DNA of 64,000 nt from Flavobacterium sp. ASV13 (GTDB taxonomy: Bacteria; Bacteroidota; Bacteroidia; Flavobacteriales; Flavobacteriaceae): contig NZ_JQJY01000001.1 in NCBI RefSeq assembly GCF_000745775.1, forward strand, positions 124,001 to 188,000, written 5' to 3'. How positions within the stretch are numbered: the stretch's first letter is position 1; every line of letters begins with the position of its first letter. This document shows positions 33,120 through 41,469 of the stretch, piece after piece. Below the pieces are notes generated by a model. That model was not told the DNA's origin. It was given only the letters and a program-made list of their open reading frames with translations, and did no database searches. The position numbers and the translations under genes were made by a program.

Positions 33120-34910
33120 TTATGAATTACTAAACTGAAGATTACTTAGGTTTTTATAAATTCCGTTTTCAAGACTTATTAGTTCCTGATGTGTTCCTTC
33201 TTCCGAAATTTTTCCATTGTCCAAAACAAGGATTTTATCTGCATTTCTAATAGTCGAAAGTCTATGGGCAATGATGATGCTGGTTCTTCCTTCCATTAAG
33301 ACTTCTAACGCTTCCTGAACCAGTTTTTCGCTTTCGCTGTCTAATGATGATGTTGCTTCATCTAATATCAATATACTTGGATTTTTAAGCAAAGCTCTGG
33401 CAATTGCAATACGCTGACGTTGCCCGCCAGATAATTTTACTCCACGCTCTCCAACTAAAGTTTCAAATTTCTCTGGGAAACCTTCTATAAAATTAAATGC
33501 GTTTGCTTGTTTTGCAGCTGCTATAATTTCGTCTTCAGAAGCATCTGGTTTTCCATATGCAATATTTTCTCTGATTGTTCCTCCAAATAGAATAACATCC
33601 TGAGGTACAATACTCATATTACCTCGAAGGTTTTCTAAATCATAATCGTGGATATTTTTCCCATCAACTAAAATTTCTCCGTCTGTAATATCATAAAAAC
33701 GCAATAATAAAGAAGATATGGTAGATTTTCCCGCGCCACTTGGTCCAACAATTGCGATTTTTTGACCAAATTCTGCTGAGAAATTAACGTCTTTCAAAAC
33801 CTGAACTTCTTTTCGGGATGGATAATGGAAAGCAACATTTTTAAACACTACATTTCCTTTAATTTTTTCTACAGAAGATGCATGAGGATTTGCATTAATT
33901 GCTTCAGGAGTTTCTTCTAATAATTCAAAAACACGTTCTGTTGCTCCAACCGCTTTTTGAATCTGTGCATACATTTCGGCAATTCCACCAAAAGAAGCTC
34001 CGATAAAAGTGGTGTAAAGAACAAAAGAAATCAAATCTCCGACACCTTCAACTTCACCTTTTATAGTTAGTGTAATTCCGTACCAAACTACAGCAACAAC
34101 ACATCCAAAAAGGCATAAAATAATAAACGAAGCAAAATAACCTCTATATTGACCACCTTTGATGGCAATTTTTACGATTTCTTTGATCTTGTTTTTATAA
34201 CGCTGAATTTCGTACCATTCATTTGCAAAGGCTTTAACATTGCTTATTCCTTGTAATGTTTCTTCAACAATTACTTGGCTTTCGGCTACTTTATCTTGTG
34301 TTTTTTTTCCGTATTTACGAATAAATCTTCCAAATATTACAGCGGCAACGGCGACAACAGGAACAATAGCAAGCATCATCAAAGTCAATTTTGGACTGAT
34401 GCTTCCTAGAATTACGAATCCGCCGATGATTAAAATAAACTGACGTAAAAATTCGGCTATAGTTGTTGTAAAAGTGTCTTGTAATTGCGAAATATCAGCA
34501 CTGATTCTACTGTTTAATTCTCCAACACGCTTTTGAGAATAGAATGACATTGGCAATTTTACCAAGTTTTCATACAATGCAAAACGAATATTCGATAATG
34601 AATTTTCAGTAAAATTTACAAAAAGAGAAATTCTGAAGAAAGAGAAAATCGCCTGTAAAGTCAAAATTCCCATTAAAGCGATGGCAATTTCGTTTGCTTT
34701 ATCAAGATCTTTATTTGTAACACAATCAACTAGCATCCCCATTAATTTAGGGAAGGCGAGGGCAGTGGCGCTGGTCAATAAAAGGAAAATCAAGCCAAGG
34801 AAAAATTTCCATTTGTGATTCTTGGCATATTTAAAAATTCGGAGTGCTTTTTGAAGGGAGTTAGAGTCTAATTTAGCTTTCGGTAAATCGTTTTCTTGAA
34901 ATCTAGCCAT
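33120..34910 (-). CDS. MsbA-type ABC exporter (fused permease and ATPase)
   Basis: A 596-residue half-transporter. Six membrane helices are in residues about 35-320 (ABC_membrane), then a nucleotide-binding domain with Walker A GPSGAGKST, signature LSGGQRQRIAIARALL, Walker B ILDEATSSLDSES and H-loop IIAHRLSTI. It works as a homodimer exporting a lipid or drug. It resembles MsbA and multidrug exporters, and the substrate cannot be assigned. The start has a -7 element CAAATGTA at 34933-34940 (minus). It is flanked by repeats downstream and the tRNA promoter region upstream. Confidence 0.92.
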   Translation of the reverse strand: MARFQENDLPKAKLDSNSLQKALRIFKYAKNHKWKFFLGLIFLLLTSATALAFPKLMGMLVDCVTNKDLDKANEIAIALMGILTLQAIFSFFRISLFVNFTENSLSNIRFALYENLVKLPMSFYSQKRVGELNSRISADISQLQDTFTTTIAEFLRQFILIIGGFVILGSISPKLTLMMLAIVPVVAVAAVIFGRFIRKYGKKTQDKVAESQVIVEETLQGISNVKAFANEWYEIQRYKNKIKEIVKIAIKGGQYRGYFASFIILCLFGCVVAVVWYGITLTIKGEVEGVGDLISFVLYTTFIGASFGGIAEMYAQIQKAVGATERVFELLEETPEAINANPHASSVEKIKGNVVFKNVAFHYPSRKEVQVLKDVNFSAEFGQKIAIVGPSGAGKSTISSLLLRFYDITDGEILVDGKNIHDYDLENLRGNMSIVPQDVILFGGTIRENIAYGKPDASEDEIIAAAKQANAFNFIEGFPEKFETLVGERGVKLSGGQRQRIAIARALLKNPSILILDEATSSLDSESEKLVQEALEVLMEGRTSIIIAHRLSTIRNADKILVLDNGKISEEGTHQELISLENGIYKNLSNLQFSNS

Positions 34911-34932
34911 TTGAATATATTATTAAGATATG

Positions 34933-34940
34933 CAAATGTA
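34933..34940 (-). promoter_or_regulatory. -7 element of the ABC exporter gene
   Basis: CAAATGTA is TACATTTG on the minus strand, 22 bp upstream of the ATG at 34910. Confidence 0.55.
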
Positions 34941-35111
34941 TGATTATAGCAAGTGAATACAAAAGAATATTATGATTATGATTTAGAGTTTGTGTTTTCT
35001 CTTTTTAACTAAATTTAAGAAAATGAAGATTTTTTTAGTTTTTTAAATCACTGAAAAATAGCTTTCTAAATATTTTATTGAAATTATTTTTCATTTTTTT
35101 CTAGAAAACGC

Positions 35112-35141
35112 TTGCAAATACAAAATCTAGCTGTATATTTG
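35112..35141 (+). promoter_or_regulatory. Bacteroidota-type promoter of tRNA-Val
   Basis: TTG at 35112-35114 and TATATTTG at 35134-35141 are separated by 19 bp, the full -33/-7 arrangement, 38 bp upstream of the mature tRNA 5' end. Confidence 0.75.
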
Positions 35142-35179
35142 CACTCGCAATCACGAAATGATAGCAGCCTAATAAAATA

Positions 35180-35254
35180 GGGCGATTAGCTCAGCTGGTT
35201 CAGAGCACCTCGTTTACACCGAGGGGGTCGGGGGTTCGAACCCCTCATCGCCCA
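35180..35254 (+). tRNA. tRNA-Val (anticodon TAC)
   Basis: The acceptor GGGCGAT pairs with ATCGCCC. The D arm is GCTCAGCTGGTTCAGAGC and the anticodon stem-loop CCTCG-TTTACAC-CGAGG (anticodon TAC, reads GTA/GTG). The T arm is GGGGG-TTCGAAC-CCCTC with one G-T pair, and the discriminator base is A. The 3' CCA is not encoded. A hairpin terminator follows at 35267-35300. Confidence 0.97.
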
Positions 35255-35266
35255 CAAGTTTTAAAC

Positions 35267-35300
35267 AACCTCTAAAGTCTTTTGATTTTGGAGGTTTTTT
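35267..35300 (+). terminator. tRNA-Val terminator, left copy of a 33-bp direct repeat
   Basis: AACCTCTAAAG and TTTTGGAGGTTTTTT form a hairpin with a T-run. The same sequence, with one substitution, recurs at 36225-36257 beyond the next gene. Confidence 0.85.
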
Positions 35301-35564
35301 ATTGTTTTAAAAAATTGTATTTTTTGTATCCTCTTTGAAGTCTTATTTTTATTGAAATAAATGGTTCGTAGCTTTTAAGGAATATAGATAGAAAAGGAAT
35401 AAATCTTTAATAATTGAAATTTCTCTGGCAATTCATAAAGAATAGTTTCTAAATTCGTATAAAATAACTTTTAATATAATATTATTCTTCCACCAATATG
35501 TTATACTACTAAGCTTAGTTTTGTCATTTATTTGCTGGAAGAAATATTGACTAAATAACAACGT

Positions 35565-36131
35565 ATGAAAATATTTAATTTTTATAAATGCTTTAGTTTA
35601 GGAAAAAATAAAAATAATGAAAAAACATCAAACAAAGATATTGATAACGAATCTTCAAATAAAGTTTCTAATTCAGCTTTTTCAGAAGAAGAATTAGAAA
35701 GAAATTTATATTTTAAGGTATTTGAAAATTTAGATAAAAATTTATTAAATCAAAATAGTATAGAACTTTATGGTGAAGGAACTAATATAACTGTAAATGG
35801 AAGATCACGTTATGGACATGTTAAAATTAAACTTTCGCTTTCGACTAAAAGCAACTCAGAAATAATTTGGAATATAAGTAGGGAAGAAGAAATTCCAACT
35901 GTTTACAGAGAAAGTGTTATTAAGGCTGCACAGCGATTTATAGATTTTTTTGATTACGAAAGAAAGGATCTTAAAAAATTAAATTTTGAAATTATTGGAG
36001 GAAGCAACCATCCAATTAATTCAGATTTTTTAGCATTTGAAGCTGCTACATTAAATGCAATTTATAATTCTTTTGATAAAAATCTACATCAACCAAACCT
36101 AGCATTAGTAGTAAATAAAAAATTATCATAG
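35565..36131 (+). CDS. Free-standing EF-G domain IV-like protein (unknown function)
   Basis: A 188-residue protein with no signal peptide. Residues 1-45 are a polar Asn/Lys/Ser linker. Residues 65-170 resemble domain IV of elongation factor G and ribosome-protection proteins. GRSRYGHVKI (80-89) matches the EF-G 'GRGQYGHVVI' region, EEIPTVYRESV (about 108-118) matches 'GVIPGEYIPAV', and GGSNHPINSDFLAFEAA (145-161) matches 'GSYHDVDSSELAFKLAA'. The domain-tip His, the equivalent of E. coli EF-G His583, is kept as H149. No GTPase or other EF-G domains are present. It lies between two copies of the tRNA-Val terminator, a setting that looks inserted or duplicated. Low G+C, even for this genome. Confidence 0.75.
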   Translation: MKIFNFYKCFSLGKNKNNEKTSNKDIDNESSNKVSNSAFSEEELERNLYFKVFENLDKNLLNQNSIELYGEGTNITVNGRSRYGHVKIKLSLSTKSNSEIIWNISREEEIPTVYRESVIKAAQRFIDFFDYERKDLKKLNFEIIGGSNHPINSDFLAFEAATLNAIYNSFDKNLHQPNLALVVNKKLS

Positions 36132-36224
36132 ATTGGTTTAATAAACATTTATTTAATTAAGTTTCTTCAAATCATCTGTTAAATGGTTTTTAAATAGCTT
36201 CTTAAGGACCATAAAATTTTTCAA

Positions 36225-36257
36225 AACCTCCAAAGTCTTTTGATTTTGGAGGTTTTT
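36225..36257 (+). terminator. Right copy of the 33-bp terminator direct repeat
   Basis: AACCTCCAAAGTC... TTTTGGAGGTT is a 10-bp perfect stem, identical to the post-tRNA terminator except for one base, 958 bp further on. The remaining intergenic bases to 36486 are AT-rich; I see nothing else there. Confidence 0.85.
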
Positions 36258-36486
36258 ACTTTATATATGTTTAAAGAACTTTATGTCTTATATTTTCATA
36301 TATAATTGCAGATAAAAACACATTAGATGAGCACGAGATACATTGTGGGCATTGTGTTTTCTGAATTATAAGAAAAAATTACTCCGAAATTATAAATCCG
36401 TACTCCTGATATCATAAACTTGGAATGATTTAAAAGTTAATCAACATAGTTTTGAGAAACATTTTTAAATCTATAATCCAAAGTTT

Positions 36487-37602
36487 ATGAGAAAAATCTT
36501 TTTCGCAATCTTATTTGCTCTACTATCAAATTTATCTTTTTCACAATCGGAACAGTCTCTAATTGAGAACTGCATTCAAAATTATATTGAAGGCACATCT
36601 TATAACAAACCAGACAGTATTAGTAAGGCTTTTTATTCTGAAGCCAATCTTTTTTTAAGCCATAAAGAAAAACCTTTATGGATAGTTCCGAGTTCAGAAT
36701 ATGTAACATGGTTTCAAAAAGGCAACAAAGGAGAATTTAACGGTCGTATAGGTAGAATCATCTCTATAGGATATTTTAATGATATCGCTGTAGCAAAAGC
36801 CGAAATTCTTATTCCTGAAAGAAAACAAGAATTTATGGATATGTTCTTACTGAAAAAAATTGAAGGTGAATGGAAAATAATTAGTAAATCCGCAAGCAGT
36901 AAAGCAAGTAATAAATCAGGTAAAAAAATATTATTCATAGTTTCTAATTCACATTATTACGGAAATTCTACAATTTCAACGGGTAACAGTTTTGCCGAAA
37001 TTGTAAACGCTTATGACACTTTTATAAATTCAGGTTATACTGTTGATTTTGTGAGTCCAAAGGGTGGAGCGATTCCTTTAGCTTATATCGATACCTCTGA
37101 TAGCTTGCAAAAACAATATTTATATAATGAAGACTTTATGTATGCGATAAAACATACTCTCAATCCTAAAGAAATTGATTATAAAACTTACAAAGCCGTT
37201 CATTATATTGGAGGCGGAAGCGCAATGTATGATGTTCCTGAAAACTCGGACATTCAGAGCATTACTATGCAAATTTATGAAGATAATAACGGAATTATTT
37301 CTTCGGTATGTCATGGAACTGCGGGGATTGTTAACTTAAAAACTAAAAATGGTAAATTCTTAGTTGAAGGAAAAAAAATAAGCGGTTATCCTGATTCTTT
37401 TGAAAAACAAGATGGTGAATATTTTAAACATTTCCCATTCTTAATTCAGAAGACAATAGAACAAAGAGGAGGGGGTTTTAAATTCTCAAAGAGAAATGAA
37501 TCTTATGTTGAACAAGACGGCCGAATTATTACAGGACAAAATTTTCAATCCTCAAAAGGTGTTGCTTTAAAAATTATTGAATTGATTGAGAAAAATAAAT
37601 AA
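36487..37602 (+). CDS. Secreted fusion of an NTF2-like domain and a DJ-1/PfpI-like domain
   Basis: A 371-residue protein with signal peptide MRKIFFAILFALLSNLSFSQ. Residues 22-133 form an NTF2/SnoaL-like lumazine-binding-type domain (SEQSLIENCIQNYIEGTSYNKPDSISKAFY, KAEILIPERKQEFMDMFLLKKIEGEWKIISK). Residues about 145-365 form a DJ-1/PfpI domain (KKILFIVSNSHYYG..., FINSGYTVDFVSPKGGAIP) with the nucleophile Cys in ISSVCHGTAGI, as in Hsp31-like proteins. The substrate is unknown, possibly reactive aldehydes. Both domains are known alone; the fusion recurs in Bacteroidota to my recollection. Confidence 0.85.
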   Translation: MRKIFFAILFALLSNLSFSQSEQSLIENCIQNYIEGTSYNKPDSISKAFYSEANLFLSHKEKPLWIVPSSEYVTWFQKGNKGEFNGRIGRIISIGYFNDIAVAKAEILIPERKQEFMDMFLLKKIEGEWKIISKSASSKASNKSGKKILFIVSNSHYYGNSTISTGNSFAEIVNAYDTFINSGYTVDFVSPKGGAIPLAYIDTSDSLQKQYLYNEDFMYAIKHTLNPKEIDYKTYKAVHYIGGGSAMYDVPENSDIQSITMQIYEDNNGIISSVCHGTAGIVNLKTKNGKFLVEGKKISGYPDSFEKQDGEYFKHFPFLIQKTIEQRGGGFKFSKRNESYVEQDGRIITGQNFQSSKGVALKIIELIEKNK

Positions 37603-37662
37603 GTCATTTTATTAATGGTTAAAAAAGATGTTTAACCAAAATGGTTTGATAGGCTTACAAAA

Positions 37663-37693
37663 AAAACTCCTTAATTTCTTAAGGAGTTTTTTT
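37663..37693. terminator. Terminator between convergent DJ-1 fusion and Zn-protease genes
   Basis: AAAAAACTCCTTAA pairs with TTAAGGAGTTTTTT around TTTC; usable from both strands. Confidence 0.82.
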
Positions 37694-37702
37694 ACCATTT
37701 TA

Positions 37703-38629
37703 TTAAAAAAACGCATCAAAACTTTCTTTTTTTGATTTTTGATATCTTTCAATATACACATCTAAAAAACCACTTTGTTTCAAAAACTGTATTGGATCTT
37801 TTATATTTAGTATTTCTTCAATTGCTTTTTGTTTATCTTTCTGTTTATTAAAATAAGATTCAATTATTTTATAGCCAATCCAATATCCTAAATCATTTGG
37901 CCTGTCATCTTTCTTAGTCGTTTCATATAACCAATCTTTATATTCAGGATTTTTTAATTTCGTTACAAATTCATCGCATAATTTATCTAGCTTTTGGTTT
38001 CCATATTTATATTCAAACTTATTTATGGATTCTCCCGAAATAAGTTCACCAATAAAATCGGCGCCTCCTTCAAGTAAACACCATTTCAACAACATATCTT
38101 TACCTTCAATTTTTTGCTGATAATGAATAAGTTCGTGTGCAATTAAACCTGAAACACCATCCAGATTTTTAAGTTTTTCAGTTCCAATAATAATTCCATC
38201 AGGAGAAGAAGTTCCGCCTGAGTTAAATCTTCCATAAACAAAATAAATTGGAGGAAATTTTGCCTTTGGATACCAATATTTTAAAGCACTATAAATGGCT
38301 CTAACTCTCTTTTCTTTGGATGAAATACCGTCCAAAACATTTCTTGAAAGTTCATAATCTGCTTTTCTTTTTTTTACAACTGTAAAAAGAGAGTCGGCAT
38401 TGATTATTCTGTTTTCTGTAAATCCTTTAACACCTGGAGAACCTTTTTGCATGTATTCAATAAACGGATTTTCTTTTGATCTGTCCATTTTGTCAAATGC
38501 TTCCCAAAAATTCTTTGAATCTTTTGTTTCAAAAACAGCATCTAAAGGATTGTCAGAGAAATTAGTTTGCGCACAAAGAAAATTAGAAAAAATAATAAAA
38601 AGTGTTGTTAGAATAAGGTTTGACTTCAT
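37703..38629 (-). CDS. Secreted zinc-protease-like protein (HExxH, DUF2268-like)
   Basis: A 308-residue protein with signal peptide MKSNLILTTLFIIFSNFLCA. The zincin motif HELIHYQQ places zinc ligands at H165 and H169 with Glu166. A third-ligand candidate is in EGGADFIGELISGE (E187). This HExxH...EGGADF arrangement is that of the predicted Zn-dependent protease DUF2268 group. The C-terminal part has helices (WIGYKIIESYFNKQKDKQKAIEEI). It probably acts in the periplasm or at the outer surface; the substrate is unknown. Monocistronic, convergent with the preceding gene. Confidence 0.8.
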   Translation of the reverse strand: MKSNLILTTLFIIFSNFLCAQTNFSDNPLDAVFETKDSKNFWEAFDKMDRSKENPFIEYMQKGSPGVKGFTENRIINADSLFTVVKKRKADYELSRNVLDGISSKEKRVRAIYSALKYWYPKAKFPPIYFVYGRFNSGGTSSPDGIIIGTEKLKNLDGVSGLIAHELIHYQQKIEGKDMLLKWCLLEGGADFIGELISGESINKFEYKYGNQKLDKLCDEFVTKLKNPEYKDWLYETTKKDDRPNDLGYWIGYKIIESYFNKQKDKQKAIEEILNIKDPIQFLKQSGFLDVYIERYQKSKKESFDAFF

Positions 38630-38915
38630 ATCTGCTTTATGTTTATTTTCATAACGTTAAATTTCTAAAATTAATACTTCGGCAATGAATTTCCTTATCC
38701 CTAATTTTATAAAAAAGATTTTGTCTTTTTACACTAAGTCCTATCCGCGAGAAAGCATTTTGAACTACTCCAGCCAAGCCGAGTGTTACAACATAAAAAT
38801 ATTCCTTTCATTTTGAAAGGCCAATCTTATCATTTTGATAGCTTTTTAAAACACAAAGATCTTTTGTATTTTACAATACATTGATATTTAAATACTTATT
38901 TTCTTTTTTTTATTC

Positions 38916-38931
38916 TGGCATGCCCTTTGTT
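38916..38931 (+). promoter_or_regulatory. Sigma-54-like -24/-12 promoter (site 1)
   Basis: TGGCATGCCCTTTGTT fits the sigma-54 consensus TGGCAYRNNNNTTGCW except for T in place of C at the -12 box. It sits 57 bp upstream of the small ORF at 38988. The rest of the 38630-38987 gap is AT-rich without another supported feature. Confidence 0.5.
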
Positions 38932-38987
38932 TTTACTCGGTAAATCAATTTAAATTAACATCGAAACTGAACATAAATTAAAAAAAT

Positions 38988-39134
38988 ATGAAAACAAATA
39001 AAACAAGAAGCAAGGAGATTACAAAACTATATGTATCAAATAAATCTTTGAAAAATAAAGATAGGTTTATCAATTTAATGGTCTTTGCCATAGTTTTCTT
39101 TACAGCTGTTTTACTGATTTCTCAAATTGTCTAA
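38988..39134 (+). CDS. Small single-TM protein, unknown function
   Basis: A 48-residue ORF, too short for routine calling. A very basic N-terminal half (MKTNKTRSKEITKLYVSNKS) is followed by one hydrophobic helix (FINLMVFAIVFFTAVLLISQI). It lies 57 bp after a sigma-54-like promoter, with the GNAT gene starting 57 bp later, and could be cotranscribed with it. I recognise no family. The combination of a basic tail and a C-terminal membrane helix argues for translation, but it is short enough to be chance. Confidence 0.45.
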   Translation: MKTNKTRSKEITKLYVSNKSLKNKDRFINLMVFAIVFFTAVLLISQIV

Positions 39135-39191
39135 CTCATATAATTTGAAACTTTCAATTTGTATTTCCACATGTTAATATCTTAAACTATC

Positions 39192-39860
39192 ATGAAAATT
39201 ATAAACCCCATAATAGATCCTAAAATAAATCTAACAAATAAAAATCTCTTTTTTTCAAGCTCATTTCGTAACAGAACAACATTTTCAGCTGCTGAAGAGA
39301 CAGAAGAATTAGTTGAATTTACTATTGAAAAAGCCAGATCTACTCATACTTTTTGGATCAAAGAAATCTGCGATGTGACATTTTCTTCTGCGGTAGCCCG
39401 AGGCACTGGAATTTCTGGTCGTTCTCCTGAATTTCTTGAAACAAAAATAAATAAAGGTGAAGCTGTAATCGCTTTTGCCTCTGACGGGAGATGGGCTGGC
39501 TTCTCTTTTATTTCTTCATGGGAGAATGGAAAATTTGTTTCTAATTCTGGATTAATTGTAGCGCCTGAATTCAGACATACCGGACTTGCAAAAAAAATTA
39601 AAAGAAAGATTTTTGAGCTAAGCCGTGAAATGTATCCCGAGGCTCGCATATTCAGCTTAACTTCAGGTCTAGCCGTTATGAAAATGAATCATGAACTAGG
39701 TTTTGAACCGGTTACTTTTGCAGAATTAACTTCAGACGAAAGGTTTTGGGAGAGTTGCAAATCATGTGTAAACTGTCCAATATTAATGAGTAAGGAAAGA
39801 AAAAATTGTTTATGTACTGCAATGCTTTTTGATCCAAAACAAAGTACTCCAGTTATCTAA
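39192..39860 (+). CDS. GNAT acetyltransferase with C-terminal Cys cluster
   Basis: A 222-residue GNAT-fold protein. The acetyl-CoA-binding loop is the region VAPEFRHTGLAKKIKRKIFELSRE, following WAGFSFISSWENGKFVSNSGLIV. It resembles the GNAT protein found beside argG in Flavobacterial arginine operons (RGTGISGRSPEFLETKINKGEAVIAF and FSLTSGLAVMKMNHELGFEPV are the shared parts). The C terminus has five cysteines: CKSCVNC and CLC across a short insert. Here it stands outside any arg operon, so it may be a paralogue. Residues 1-38 are extra and polar. Confidence 0.85.
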   Translation: MKIINPIIDPKINLTNKNLFFSSSFRNRTTFSAAEETEELVEFTIEKARSTHTFWIKEICDVTFSSAVARGTGISGRSPEFLETKINKGEAVIAFASDGRWAGFSFISSWENGKFVSNSGLIVAPEFRHTGLAKKIKRKIFELSREMYPEARIFSLTSGLAVMKMNHELGFEPVTFAELTSDERFWESCKSCVNCPILMSKERKNCLCTAMLFDPKQSTPVI

Positions 39861-40072
39861 TAATAAAGAAAGTACATAGCAATTCGAAAAAAAATCATAA
39901 CATTTTATTGCTTTGAACAAGGAATACAAGCCAGCATTTATAGATATTCTAATTCACAAAATAAAGAACTAATAAGCTCTAAAACATTTTAATTATATTT
40001 GACATGAAAATTTATTTTTTTGGCAAATTTATTGCTGAACAAATAAATCAAATCATCAAACCAAATCTTAAA

Positions 40073-41266
40073 ATGAAAAAAAATCTAATAACTCTTTTCT
40101 TTGTATTTAGTGTTATAAATATTTTTGCACAAACGACAACCAATTCAAAACCAGCCGAGACTAATACGTCAACACTTACTGACGCTGTCTCTAACAAAGC
40201 GATAAGCCCACTAAAAAAAGTCCCATTAGATGAAGCTTCAATCTTGCTTTATGATTATGATGGTACTCTTTTTTCATTTGATTTAGAATCTGAAACCATT
40301 GTTTGGACAGTAAAAGCATCCGATTCTCATAGTGAAATGTGTGCAAATGCTGTAACGCTGCAGGATGGCGTTGTATATGTTCCGTTTGTTAATGGCGAAA
40401 TTTTCGCAATTGACAATCAGACAGGTACTCTTTTTTGGAAATCAAGAATCGGTAATTATACAGATCAAGTTGTTTTGAAAGACCAGGCTCCAACTATAAA
40501 TAATGGAAAACTATATATTACAACTCAAACCCAAAATAGCAGCATTTATGCTCTTGATATCAAAAACGGAAGTTTAGCCTGGAGCTATAAATTAGATGCT
40601 TTACAAAATCATGCACCGGTTCTTAGTTTTGATAATAAAGTATTTACTCAAAGCGGATCAACTTTTTATTGTTTTGATGCCAATACAGGAAAAATCATTT
40701 ATCAAAAAACTTTTGATGAAGCTATAACCGGAAAACCTGTTACAGATGGAGAAAATGTGTTTGTTGCAACTGAAAAAAATACACTTTTTGCTTTAAGTCC
40801 GAATAAAGCAGATATTTTATGGGAATTTAAATTTGATGAAAATCAGAATAATATCAAGAATCGAATCTTTAGCAAGGATAAAAAAATATATTTTGCAGCC
40901 CAAGGTTCAAATGTTACTTCTGTATATGCTGTTGATTCAAAAACAGGAACTCAGTTATGGAAAACTGATTTTAAAGACGATAATATCGAATATATTACTC
41001 AGGAAAATGATAATTTATGGGGATATACCCAAAAGAAAAAACTTTTCCAAATACTTTTAGACAATGGAGAAATCGTATTAGACAAAAAGTTAACAACTAT
41101 GCCTATTTCAAATATCGAGTTTCCAGTTGATGACAATTTACTACTTTATTATTGTGATGCTGGCCTTATTTCATACGATTTAAAGGAACAAGATGAAAAC
41201 ATGATGTATATGCGAACCTCAATTAAAGATGATGTTTATAGCGCATTTATAAAAATTATTAGATAA
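40073..41266 (+). CDS. Exported PQQ-like beta-propeller protein
   Basis: A 397-residue protein from the ATG at 40073, which gives signal peptide MKKNLITLFFVFSVINIFAQ; the earlier ATG at 40004 would add 23 residues with no signal. The mature part contains repeated PQQ/BamB-like blades (SFDLESETIVWTVKAS, AIDNQTGTLFWKSRI, ALDIKNGSLAWSYKL, CFDANTGKIIYQKTF, LSPNKADILWEFKF, AVDSKTGTQLWKTDF). Each blade ends in a Trp- or aromatic-containing strand. It forms a propeller of about seven blades; no cofactor-binding residues are evident. Probably a periplasmic binding or scaffold protein. A terminator follows. Confidence 0.88.
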   Translation: MKKNLITLFFVFSVINIFAQTTTNSKPAETNTSTLTDAVSNKAISPLKKVPLDEASILLYDYDGTLFSFDLESETIVWTVKASDSHSEMCANAVTLQDGVVYVPFVNGEIFAIDNQTGTLFWKSRIGNYTDQVVLKDQAPTINNGKLYITTQTQNSSIYALDIKNGSLAWSYKLDALQNHAPVLSFDNKVFTQSGSTFYCFDANTGKIIYQKTFDEAITGKPVTDGENVFVATEKNTLFALSPNKADILWEFKFDENQNNIKNRIFSKDKKIYFAAQGSNVTSVYAVDSKTGTQLWKTDFKDDNIEYITQENDNLWGYTQKKKLFQILLDNGEIVLDKKLTTMPISNIEFPVDDNLLLYYCDAGLISYDLKEQDENMMYMRTSIKDDVYSAFIKIIR

Positions 41267-41274
41267 TAAAATAG

Positions 41275-41312
41275 CATCAAAAAACTCCCTGATTTCTCAA
41301 GGAGTTTTTTTT
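41275..41312 (+). terminator. Terminator after the beta-propeller gene
   Basis: AAAAAACTCC(c)TGA... TCAAGGAGTTTTTTTT: a 9-bp stem with a long T-run. Confidence 0.82.
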
Positions 41313-41314
41313 TT

Positions 41315-41410
41315 TTATTTCTCGCTATAAATTATCCAGGTACTTGACTCAATTACAACATTTCCATCTGGGTATTTTTCAGATTGATTCGTAAAAAAAA
41401 GAATCTGCAT
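41315..41410 (-). pseudogene. Possible gene remnant (31 codons)
   Basis: The minus strand has a 31-codon frame from CAT at 41408-41410, including KYPDGNVVIESSTWIIYSEK before TAA at 41315-41317. It reads like the last strands of a beta-rich domain protein, as if a longer gene had lost its 5' part. Too short to name a family. Confidence 0.25.
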
Positions 41411-41469
41411 AATATGTAACCAAATGATTTTATTAGATTTGAACATCCGAAATTCTTAATATTTATCAA

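Noticed and set aside
35180..36257. A classical tRNA-integrated genomic island
   Set aside because: The repeated sequence is the terminator, not the tRNA 3' end, there is only one gene between the repeats, and no integrase is visible; kept only as a possible duplication or insertion event.
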